A DNA stretch of 51,652 nt, taken from positions 1 through 51,652 of the forward strand of contig NZ_BSOW01000053.1 in the NCBI RefSeq assembly GCF_030160715.1. Reading direction: 5' to 3'. The position numbers and the translations under genes were made by a program. This DNA comes from Bradyrhizobium iriomotense. GTDB taxonomy: Bacteria; Pseudomonadota; Alphaproteobacteria; Rhizobiales; Xanthobacteraceae. The notes below the pieces were generated by a model, which saw only the letters and a list, made by a program, of their open reading frames with translations, ran no database searches and was not told the origin of the DNA. The number at the start of each line of letters is the position of its first letter. Position 1 is the first letter of the stretch. Below are positions 1-7,256 of this stretch, piece by piece.

Positions 1-84
1 AACGACAAAGCCGAGCCCTTCGTCTGGACCAAGAAAAAGGTCCGTCAACGCCGCTTCAAAGGCCGCCGTATCACTCAGCTCTGA
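1..84 (+). mobile_element. IS630-family transposase, C-terminal end (partial)
   Basis: The open frame from base 1 encodes 27 residues ending in TGA. It contains the FVWTK motif typical of the C-terminus of IS630-type DDE transposases, followed by a basic tail. Only the 3' end is in the window, so completeness cannot be judged. A second IS630-like 3' end lies at the other edge in the opposite orientation. Confidence 0.6.
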
Positions 85-100
85 TTCCGGGTACTAGTTG

Positions 101-211
101 TAGTTAGCCCAAACTTTCCCATGATGGATTGGACCGAGAGTTCAAGTCTTTCAATCGGTTAGAAGGTGGCGTGTGCACGACGTGTGCACCGGGAGATCAA
201 AGAAAATCTAG
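101..211 (+). repeat. Dispersed module-boundary repeat, copy 1 of 4
   Basis: This copy contains the shared blocks ATGATGGATTGG, a GAGAGTT stretch, GGTTAGAAGG and the core GTGTGCACGACGTGTGCACC followed by GGGAGATCAA. The core holds two GTGTGCAC units separated by three bases. Copies in the same orientation lie at 9689-9797, 26141-26252 and 44895-44955. It sits just after the IS630 end and just before a decayed lpdA fragment. Function unknown. Confidence 0.85.
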
Positions 212-251
212 ATACAAGCGGTCTGAGCAAGCCGCCTGAGCCTCTTAGTGC

Positions 252-583
252 AAGGTCGACGGCATCAAATTCGGCAAGGCGATCTTCCCCTGGGCTCCTT
301 CCGAGCCGTGCCACCGCAAACGGCCGCGACGGGGGAACCACGAGGTTGCGGTTCGATGCCACGACCAATCGCAACATTGGCGACGGGATCGTCGGCACGC
401 ATGCGGGCGATCTCAACACGAGATCTGCCTTGCGATCGAGATGGGCTGCGAGCCGGCGGATATCGGCAAGACCATTCATCCGGATCCCGCCCTCGGTTCG
501 TCCATCGGCATACCGCGGAGGTCTTCGAGGGACATTGCACCGATCTTCCGCCGCAGAAGAAAGGCCCTGAGGAAGCCGGTTGA
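252..583 (+). pseudogene. lpdA: Decayed 3' fragment of dihydrolipoyl dehydrogenase
   Basis: Pieces of the C-terminal dimerisation domain of dihydrolipoamide dehydrogenase appear in order but in three frames: VDGIKFGKAIFPWA from 255, FDATTNRNIGDGIVGTHAGDL near 350-410, EICLAIEMGCEPADIGKTIHP near 425-480, and AEVFEGHCTDLPPQKK near 510-560. At least three frameshifts separate them and the N-terminal FAD and NAD domains are absent. This is a gene remnant. The 163 bases between it and the regulator show nothing recognisable. Confidence 0.8.
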
Positions 584-746
584 AGCCGCTTCGGCAGGCC
601 TTAGGGTTTCCTCATCGACGATGTTTGCAATCTCCGCGATCGGGAGACACATCGCGCGCTGCCTTCGGCGTCGCCAAGGAAGGCTTAGCTCAAGGCCAAT
701 ATCCGGCAACGTCTATTGGGAGGAACAAACGAAGCGTCAGCCGGGC

Positions 747-1703
747 TCATTCGCCAGCGGGTCGTGTCATGCGCGGCGGGATACCGAAGCGTTTCTTGTA
801 ACTGACGGAGAAATGCGACTGGCTGGCAAAGCCGCAGCGGTAGGCGACTTCTCCGAGATTGATCGTTCGCCTGTGGCCACTGGAGAGAATGATGAGGTGG
901 GCCTGTTGCAGCCGCTCTTCCTGCAGAACCTGTCCGAACGTCGTGCCGTGATATTGAAAGATCTTATGCAAATAGCGCACTGAAATGCGGTGTTCTGCAG
1001 CGGCGCGCTCCGGCGTCAGCGCGTGGTCGGCGAGGTTGCGGCGGATATTGGCGCTGATCCGGTTGAACAGCGAGGTGCCGAGCGTCTCGCGGATCAGCGC
1101 ACCGTTGTCGCGCTGGTCGCGGCACTCGATCATCAGGCAGAGCATGTCGATGATGCAGTCCTCGATCCGCGCGCTGTGCTCGGAGGGCTGCATCTTCAAC
1201 ACCTGCTCGCCGAGCGTGGTGATCGCCGGCACCAGCAGGGGATTGGTGAAGTCGGCGGTGGCGCAGAGATCGTCGATGCCGGCAACGCGGCCGGCGAGGC
1301 GCTCGCGGTCGATCTTGATCGTGATGTTCTCCGACGCATCGGGCACGTCGATCACATAGGCTTCGGCCGCATTGACCAGGAACACACTGCCCGGCAGCAC
1401 CAGGCCCTCGCGGCCGCGCTGCTGGAAGCGCATGGCGTGGCGGGTCGGAAACAGGAAGACGAAGTCCTCGGTCTTGTCGGCCTTGGCGGCCTCCTTGCGT
1501 CGGATCACGCGCTGAGCGTCGGCACGGAAATTCGAGACGCCCATGATGTCGGATTGCCAGTCGATCAACTCGCCGCGCAGCCGGTCGCTGTGCGTGGACT
1601 GGATATCCAGCCGGTAATAGACCTCGGCCATGGCCTGCCGCCAGGCCTCGATGCTGCGCTGTCCGTCGATTCCGGCCGTCGAATATGAGTTGCTCTGCGT
1701 CAT
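747..1703 (-). CDS. AraC-family transcriptional regulator
   Basis: This 318-residue protein has an N-terminal AraC-type ligand-binding domain (about residues 30-200) and a C-terminal double helix-turn-helix, with the motif ISVRYLHKIFQYHGTTFGQ and the second helix region CGFASQSHFSVSYKKRFGIPP. I chose the ATG at 1703 because the longer frame upstream looks non-coding. It is transcribed away from the amide transporter/DMFase operon with about 210 bases between them. It is therefore probably the activator of that operon, perhaps responding to an amide. The effector is an inference. Confidence 0.85.
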   Translation of the reverse strand: MTQSNSYSTAGIDGQRSIEAWRQAMAEVYYRLDIQSTHSDRLRGELIDWQSDIMGVSNFRADAQRVIRRKEAAKADKTEDFVFLFPTRHAMRFQQRGREGLVLPGSVFLVNAAEAYVIDVPDASENITIKIDRERLAGRVAGIDDLCATADFTNPLLVPAITTLGEQVLKMQPSEHSARIEDCIIDMLCLMIECRDQRDNGALIRETLGTSLFNRISANIRRNLADHALTPERAAAEHRISVRYLHKIFQYHGTTFGQVLQEERLQQAHLIILSSGHRRTINLGEVAYRCGFASQSHFSVSYKKRFGIPPRMTRPAGE

Positions 1704-1915
1704 GGCGCTTTGGCTCAAAGGTTCGTTTTGCGGAAACGCGATCCCATTCCCATTCAAGAAGCGTACCAGCCTCACCGTCGCCGCCCAAGCCGGTCGGGGC
1801 TTCGGTGCACTCTGGAAGAAAACACAGTGCGCCTTCCGAAAAGACGGGCGCGCCGCTCCGACCTAGCCTCGTCCTGCATCGCAACCGTCATGGCAGCCAG
1901 CAGAGGGGGCTTTAG
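1704..1915. promoter_or_regulatory. Divergent intergenic region: araC / amide operon
   Basis: About 210 bases separate the start of the AraC regulator from the start of the substrate-binding protein. It must hold both promoters and the AraC operator. I could not pick out convincing -35/-10 boxes or direct repeats by eye. Confidence 0.5.
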
Positions 1916-3208
1916 ATGACCACGACATTCACGCGCAGGCGAGTCCTGAAAGCAGTGCCTGCGGCGGCCGCCGCCGCAATGCTGCCGGCTCCGTTCGTCT
2001 CCGGCGCCGCGCGAGCCGCCGGCGACCCAATCCTGATCGGTGTGCCCACTGCACAGACCGCCCAGGCCGGCGTCGCCGACCATCAAGACTACCTCAACGG
2101 CACCACGCTTGCCATCGAGGAGATCAACGCCGCCGGCGGCGTGCTCGGCAGGCCGCTCAAGGCGGTCGTGGTCGACATCGATCCGCTGTCGCCGGAGAGC
2201 GGACAGGTCGCCATCAACAAGCTGATCGACGCCAAGGTGCATGCAATGTCCTGCGCTTTCGTGTTCACGCCGGTGCCGGTCGCAGACGTGTCCGCGCGCT
2301 ACAAGGCGCCGTTCCTCTGGGGCCTGACCCAGCGCAACTTCACCGACATTCTTGCGAAGAATTCCGAGAAGTACGGCCACATCTTCCAGACCGATCCGTC
2401 GGAAGTGCACTATGGCTACACGTTTCCGGTCTTCCTGAAGGCGATGCGCGACCAGGGCGTGTGGAAGCCGATCAACAGCGGCGTCCATATCGTGCAGGAG
2501 CAGATCGCCTACAACCAGACCATCTCGAAGGCCCTTCAGGCCTCGTTACCGAAGAGCGAGTTCAAGCTCGCAGGGATCACCGACATCCAGTATCCGGTGC
2601 AGGACTGGGGCTCGGTGATCCAGGAGATCAAGAAGGTCGGTGCCGGCGCCGTGATGATCGACCACTGGGTCGCCGCCGAATACGCCGCCTTCGTCAAGCA
2701 GTACAGCGCCGATCCGCTCAAGGGCACGCTGGTCTATCTGCAATACGGTCCCTCGCAGCCCGAATTCCTGGAGCTGTCGGGACCAGCCGCCGAAGGCTTC
2801 GTCTGGAGCACTGTGCTCGGCGTCTATGCCGACGACAAGGGCAAGGAATTCCGCGCCAAGTACAAGAAGCGTTTCCCGGGCATCATGGGCCTTTGCTACA
2901 CCGGCAACGGCTACGACGTGACCTACTATCTGAAGGCTGCGTGGGAGGCAGTCGGCGATCCCAACAAGTTCAAGGAGGTCTGCGACTTCGTGCGCAAGAC
3001 GCCCTATCGCGGCGTGTGCGGCTACATGAGCATGAACAATGCCCTCCAGGAATGCGCGCACTATCCCGACACGGGAGACGCGATCGGCGCCAAGGAGCTG
3101 GAGCAGGGCATGGCCCAGCTGTTCTTCCAGGTCCAGAACGCCGAGCACAAGATCATCTATCCCGACGTGCTGAAAGAGAGTGCCTTGCGCAAGGCGCCGT
3201 GGTGGTGA
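1916..3208 (+). CDS. ABC transporter substrate-binding protein (urea/short-chain amide type)
   Basis: This 430-residue periplasmic binding protein begins with a Tat-type leader (RRRVLK followed by an Ala-rich hydrophobic stretch and a likely cleavage after ARA, near residue 34). The mature part opens with PILIGVPTAQTAQAGVADHQ and contains INAAGGVLGRPL, typical of type I (Leu/Ile/Val, urea, amide) binding proteins such as UrtA and FmdD. It is first in the operon with two ATPases, two permeases and a DMFase. From this context the ligand is probably a small amide such as DMF, formamide or urea. The exact ligand is inferred. Confidence 0.88.
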   Translation: MTTTFTRRRVLKAVPAAAAAAMLPAPFVSGAARAAGDPILIGVPTAQTAQAGVADHQDYLNGTTLAIEEINAAGGVLGRPLKAVVVDIDPLSPESGQVAINKLIDAKVHAMSCAFVFTPVPVADVSARYKAPFLWGLTQRNFTDILAKNSEKYGHIFQTDPSEVHYGYTFPVFLKAMRDQGVWKPINSGVHIVQEQIAYNQTISKALQASLPKSEFKLAGITDIQYPVQDWGSVIQEIKKVGAGAVMIDHWVAAEYAAFVKQYSADPLKGTLVYLQYGPSQPEFLELSGPAAEGFVWSTVLGVYADDKGKEFRAKYKKRFPGIMGLCYTGNGYDVTYYLKAAWEAVGDPNKFKEVCDFVRKTPYRGVCGYMSMNNALQECAHYPDTGDAIGAKELEQGMAQLFFQVQNAEHKIIYPDVLKESALRKAPWW

Positions 3209-3221
3209 GCAGCACGACACC

Positions 3222-3959
3222 ATGCCGCCCGCATCGCTTTTCTCCTGCAGCGACATCACGCTGGATCTCGGCGGCCGTACGATTCTGCACGGCATCTCGC
3301 TCGCGGTCGAGCCGGGCGAGGTGCTCGGCATCATCGGTCCGAACGGCGCCGGCAAGACCAGTCTGTTCGAAGTGCTGTCGGGGCGGATGCCGCCGAAATC
3401 CGGCTCGGTGCATTACGAGGGCAGAGACATCACCGCACTGCCGCTGCACCAGCGCGCACGGCTGGGCGTCGGGCGCACCTACCAGACGCCCGTGGTGCCC
3501 GAGGGCATGACGGTCGGCCAGGTCTTGAAAGCCGCGCGGCAAGCGTATCGGCCGTATCTGACGCCCGACGATTCCGAATGGGGCGCGGGCCTCGTCGCCT
3601 TCCACGTCCCCGCTCTGACCATGGCGGACCAGCTCGAAACGCTCAACCGGCGCAAATTGCTGATGACCTGTCTCTTGATGCGCCGTCCGAAGATCCTGCT
3701 GATGGATGAGCCGGCCGCCGGCCTGATCAATTCGGAGATCGACGAATTCGACGAGATCATGCGCGTGCTTGCCAAGGAACTGAACATCGCGATCGTCCTG
3801 ATCGAGCATCGCATGGAGCTGCTCGACACCATTGCCGACCGCGTGATGGTGCTCGATGCCGGCGAGATGATCGCCGAAGGTCGCCTCGACCAGATCCTGG
3901 TCGATCCGCGCGTCAAGGCCGCCTATTTCGAGTTCGAAGGCGCCGAGGGCGTCCACTGA
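3222..3959 (+). CDS. ABC transporter ATP-binding protein, LivG-like, with degenerate signature motif
   Basis: This 245-residue cytoplasmic ATPase has Walker A GPNGAGKTS, Q-loop GRTYQTP, Walker B ILLMDEPAAGL and the H-loop in IEHRME. The start is the ATG 13 bases after the binding-protein stop. The LSGGQ signature expected before Walker B is replaced by LETLN (residues 138-142). This implies an asymmetric heterodimer with the next gene, whose signature is canonical. It overlaps the next gene by one base (TGATG). It energises uptake by the LivH/LivM-like channel. Confidence 0.88.
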   Translation: MPPASLFSCSDITLDLGGRTILHGISLAVEPGEVLGIIGPNGAGKTSLFEVLSGRMPPKSGSVHYEGRDITALPLHQRARLGVGRTYQTPVVPEGMTVGQVLKAARQAYRPYLTPDDSEWGAGLVAFHVPALTMADQLETLNRRKLLMTCLLMRRPKILLMDEPAAGLINSEIDEFDEIMRVLAKELNIAIVLIEHRMELLDTIADRVMVLDAGEMIAEGRLDQILVDPRVKAAYFEFEGAEGVH

Positions 3960-4687
3960 TGAACGATACCGCGAAGAATGCCGTGCTCGACGTCCATGGG
4001 CTGTCCGCCGGCTGGGGACCGTTGCGGGTGATCCACGACCTCGACCTCACTGTGTTCGCGGGTGAGCGGATCGGGCTCGTCGGGCTCAACGGCCACGGCA
4101 AGTCGACGTTGTTCCAGGCGATCGCCGGGCTTACCGGCTGGCAGCGCGGCTCGATCCTGCTCAACGGTTTCGAGGTCGGCCGTACCCGCAGCCAGGGACC
4201 GGGGCGCTACACCCACCAGATCGTCCGCAGAGGGCTCGCTTTGATCCCGCAGGGCGACGAGATCTTTCACGGCCTGACCGTGGAGGAGCATCTGGATAGC
4301 GGCGCCTACACCAAACGCGCCTGGAAGGAGCGCGCTGCGCGGAAGCAGAGAATTCTTCAGATCTTTCCGCCGCTCGAGAAGCTGATGGCAACGCCGGTCG
4401 GCCGCCTGTCTGGCGGTGAGCGGCGTATGGTTGCGATCGGGCGCGGCCTGATGGCGGATGCCGATCTCTTCCTCGTCGATGAGCCGTCGCTGGGCCTTGC
4501 ACCGAAGATCGGCAAGTCCGTCGTCGATGCGCTGATGGCGGTCGAGCTCGGCAGCTCGGCCATGGTGATCGCCGAACAGAACCTCGCGCTGCTCGAGGGG
4601 AGGGTGGACCGCATCATTGGGATGCATGCCGGCAAATTGAAGGGCGAAGCCTCGGCCTCGAAAAACCTGATAGGGGGCCACCGTTGA
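3959..4687 (+). CDS. ABC transporter ATP-binding protein, LivF-like
   Basis: This 242-residue protein has Walker A GLNGHGKSTL, a canonical LSGGERR signature, Walker B LFLVDEPSLGL and the H-loop region VIAEQNLALLE. It is the second nucleotide-binding subunit of the amide/branched-chain-type importer. Its start overlaps the upstream stop, and its own stop overlaps the TTG start of the permease gene, so the operon is translationally coupled. Confidence 0.9.
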   Translation: MNDTAKNAVLDVHGLSAGWGPLRVIHDLDLTVFAGERIGLVGLNGHGKSTLFQAIAGLTGWQRGSILLNGFEVGRTRSQGPGRYTHQIVRRGLALIPQGDEIFHGLTVEEHLDSGAYTKRAWKERAARKQRILQIFPPLEKLMATPVGRLSGGERRMVAIGRGLMADADLFLVDEPSLGLAPKIGKSVVDALMAVELGSSAMVIAEQNLALLEGRVDRIIGMHAGKLKGEASASKNLIGGHR

Positions 4688-5565
4688 ATTGGAGTTTTGT
4701 CCTTTCCAACGCGATCACGCTCGCCTGCATTTACGGCACGCTCGCGATCGGCATCTCGCTCACATGGTCCAGCCTAGGCCTCGTCAACATGGCCTTCGGC
4801 TTCATCTTCGCGCTTTCCGGCTACGGCGCCTGGCTTGCCAGCCTCAACATCAGCGCGCAGCCCGCGGTGGTGATGGCGGCCGGCATCCTCACCGGCGCAC
4901 TGGGCGGGCTGATCGTTTGCCTGCTCGCATTCATCCCGATCCACGACAAGCCGAACTTTCCGCTGCGCGCGCTGATCGCGACGCTCGCCATCAGCCTGGT
5001 CGGCAACCAGGCGCTGCTCTGGTATTTCGGTCCGCGCGCGAAATCGCTGCCGCGCCTGTTCGGCAACTGGAATGCCGACATCTTCGGCGTGATCGTCACC
5101 TCCGACAAGCTCGGCGCCTCGTTGTCGGCGGTTGTGCTGCTGACCCTGATCCTGCTCTGGATGCGCTCGAGCCGCCGCGGATTGGAAATCCGCGCCATGA
5201 TGATGAACCCGCATGCCGCCTCCATCGTCGGCATCGGCGTGCGCCGCACCGGCTTCTATGTGATGGCGTTGACGGGCTCGCTCGCGGGCCTCGCCTCGGT
5301 GCTGCTCGCCCAGACCTATTACGTCGCGCCCTTCAGCGGCATCACGCCGTTGGTGAAGGGGTTGAGCATCGCGCTGGTCGGCGGGTTGGGCAGCGTGCCC
5401 GGCGCCGTCATCGGTGCAGTGATCATCGGCCTCAACGAAGCGCTGACCTCGACCTTGCTGGGCGGCCAGTATGTGCTGATCACCCAGTTCCTGCTGATCA
5501 TCCTGGTTCTGCTGGTCCGCCCGCGCGGCATCGCCGGTCTCCTCGACAAGGCGCGGGAGGCGTGA
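4684..5565 (+). CDS. ABC transporter permease, LivH-like
   Basis: This 293-residue integral membrane protein has roughly eight hydrophobic segments. It carries typical LivH features: SLGLVNMAFGFIFALSGYGA near the N-terminus, the coupling-helix region near GIGVRRTGFYVMALTGSLAGLA, and a C-terminal VRPRGI. It starts with TTG at 4684, overlapping the TGA of the upstream gene. It forms the membrane channel with the LivM-like protein encoded five bases downstream. Confidence 0.9.
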   Translation: MNWSFVLSNAITLACIYGTLAIGISLTWSSLGLVNMAFGFIFALSGYGAWLASLNISAQPAVVMAAGILTGALGGLIVCLLAFIPIHDKPNFPLRALIATLAISLVGNQALLWYFGPRAKSLPRLFGNWNADIFGVIVTSDKLGASLSAVVLLTLILLWMRSSRRGLEIRAMMMNPHAASIVGIGVRRTGFYVMALTGSLAGLASVLLAQTYYVAPFSGITPLVKGLSIALVGGLGSVPGAVIGAVIIGLNEALTSTLLGGQYVLITQFLLIILVLLVRPRGIAGLLDKAREA

Positions 5566-5569
5566 AGCG

Positions 5570-7219
5570 ATGACCGATGCCGCCCAACCGGTCTGGATCG
5601 ACCCGACCGACTGCCATTATCCGGAAGCCCCAGCGCGCGAGGCTGCGACCAATCCCTATCTCTCGCACCAGGTCACCTGGAACGAGACGCGCGCCTTCAA
5701 GCCGCGCATGTGTCCCGTCGGCCGCCTGCGCTACTACTACAAATGGCCCGGCCATGGCGGCGCGCTGTGGTGGCGCACGCGCTACTGGCCGACGCGGCGG
5801 CGCGTGCTGCAGATCCGCGGCGAGTACAATCCGAAGACCAAGCGCCGCGAGAAGACCATCGTCGACAAGCGGCCGATCTGGTGGGCGCTCGCTTTCCTCG
5901 CCATGATCCTGGCGCCGGCCGTCGTTCCCGCCGCCGGCTGGAATACGGTGATGAGCGCGGCCGCCGTGTTCGGCATCTACGCCGCGATCAATCTGTGCTG
6001 GATGCTGATCATCGGCACGGCCGGCATCTTCTCGCTGGCGAGCTACGCCGTGGTCGGTGCCGCCGCCTACGGCACCACCTATCTGGCGATCCAACTGGGC
6101 CTGCCCTGGTGGCTGCTGCCATTGATCGGCGCATTGATCGGGCTTGCCTTCGGCCTGATCATCGGCCTGCCGGCGATGCGGCTCGACGGCTTCTACTACG
6201 CGCTGCTGACGCTCGGCGTCGTTGAACTGTGCCGCGTCTATGTCGTGCAGTCGCGCGAGTTCGGCTCGGCGACCGGTGGTATCTACGGCGCGCCGAGCTA
6301 TCTGCCGGCGAGCCTTGGCCAGATGCCGCGGCTCTTGTTCAGCTATTACGCGGCGCTGGCGCTGATGGTCTTCGCGCTGGTCGTCTATCGCTTCATCGAC
6401 GGCAAGCGGCTCGGCCGGGTGCTGCGGATGGCGCCGGAGAAGCGCGAGGCGTTTGCGCAAGCCTGCGGCGTCGACTTCGTCCGCGCCCGCATCATGGTGT
6501 TCCTGATCTCCTCGACCGCGCTCGGCTCCATCGGCGGCTTCTATGCCTGTCATTTCGGCGGCGCCTCGCCCAATCTGTTCTCCTTCGACACCGTGCTGCT
6601 GTCGCTCGCGATGCTCGTGATCGGCGGCATCGGGCGCTCCGAGGGCGCGGTGGCCGGCACCGCTATCGTGGTGTTCATCGACCGCGTCCTGATCGATCTC
6701 GGCCCGCTTCGCTACATACTGATCGGCGCGATCATGCTCGGTGTCGTGCTGTTCCTGCGCGAGGGCCTGTTCGGCATCAAGCGCCAGTTCCGCACCTGGC
6801 GCGACAAGAAGAAGAGCGAGCGGCGGGCGACGCGTGCGGAGAAAGGCGGAGAGATGCTACCGGAAGAAGCCACCGAGACCGAAGACAAGGACCAGATCTA
6901 TTTCCGCCGCTTCGACAAGATGCAGCGGGACTTCCTGAAGCGGCTGATCACCGATGCCGTGATCGAGGAGCATCGCACGCGGCCGCTCGGCCAGCACAGC
7001 GAGGCGCTGGAGCGGCTGCTGATCTATTTCCGCCGGCAGGGCCAGGTCGACAAATACGCGATCATGGTGCTGGAGGAGTTTCGTGCTTACCGCATCGTCG
7101 CGCTCTCCGGCCATCGCGGCACCGCGCCGCGCGTGGTCGAGGACAGGAACTACGCCTCGCCCGATGAGGCCTACCACGCGCTGTTCCTGCGCCGCGTCCA
7201 GGATCTCCTCGAAAGCTGA
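5570..7219 (+). CDS. LivM-like permease fused to a DMFase small-subunit-like domain
   Basis: This 549-residue protein has three parts. Residues 1-103 are a soluble extension rich in Tyr, Trp and Arg. Residues 104-400 are a LivM-type permease (about eight membrane segments, GIFSLASYAVVGAAAYG, LVIGGIGRSEGAVAGTAIV). After a charged linker, residues 441-549 resemble the small (alpha) subunit of N,N-dimethylformamidase: EEHRTRPLG, the RLLIYFRRQ helix, EEFRAYRIVALSG and DEAYHALFLRRVQDLLES. The frame is uninterrupted. LivM C-termini are cytoplasmic, so the domain would face the large subunit encoded 37 bases downstream. That would couple import to hydrolysis. The alpha-subunit assignment rests on my recollection of that sequence. 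Confidence 0.85.
   Translation: MTDAAQPVWIDPTDCHYPEAPAREAATNPYLSHQVTWNETRAFKPRMCPVGRLRYYYKWPGHGGALWWRTRYWPTRRRVLQIRGEYNPKTKRREKTIVDKRPIWWALAFLAMILAPAVVPAAGWNTVMSAAAVFGIYAAINLCWMLIIGTAGIFSLASYAVVGAAAYGTTYLAIQLGLPWWLLPLIGALIGLAFGLIIGLPAMRLDGFYYALLTLGVVELCRVYVVQSREFGSATGGIYGAPSYLPASLGQMPRLLFSYYAALALMVFALVVYRFIDGKRLGRVLRMAPEKREAFAQACGVDFVRARIMVFLISSTALGSIGGFYACHFGGASPNLFSFDTVLLSLAMLVIGGIGRSEGAVAGTAIVVFIDRVLIDLGPLRYILIGAIMLGVVLFLREGLFGIKRQFRTWRDKKKSERRATRAEKGGEMLPEEATETEDKDQIYFRRFDKMQRDFLKRLITDAVIEEHRTRPLGQHSEALERLLIYFRRQGQVDKYAIMVLEEFRAYRIVALSGHRGTAPRVVEDRNYASPDEAYHALFLRRVQDLLES
6854..7219 (+). other. Possible internal translation start for a free DMFase small subunit
   Basis: Codon 429 of the fusion gene is an ATG preceded by AGGCGGAG, a good Shine-Dalgarno-like match. 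It lies exactly at the junction between the charged linker and the DMFase-like domain. Initiation here would give a 121-residue protein, close to the roughly 130 residues I recall for known DMFase small subunits. The gene may thus make a membrane-anchored form, a free form, or both. Confidence 0.45.
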
Positions 7220-7256
7220 ATCACCAACGTCATTTGCGAAAGACCTGTAACCGACC

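Noticed and set aside
441..983. Open frame of 180 residues on the plus strand
   Set aside because: Its first part is one frame of the lpdA remnant and the rest lies antisense to the AraC gene; no coherent protein.
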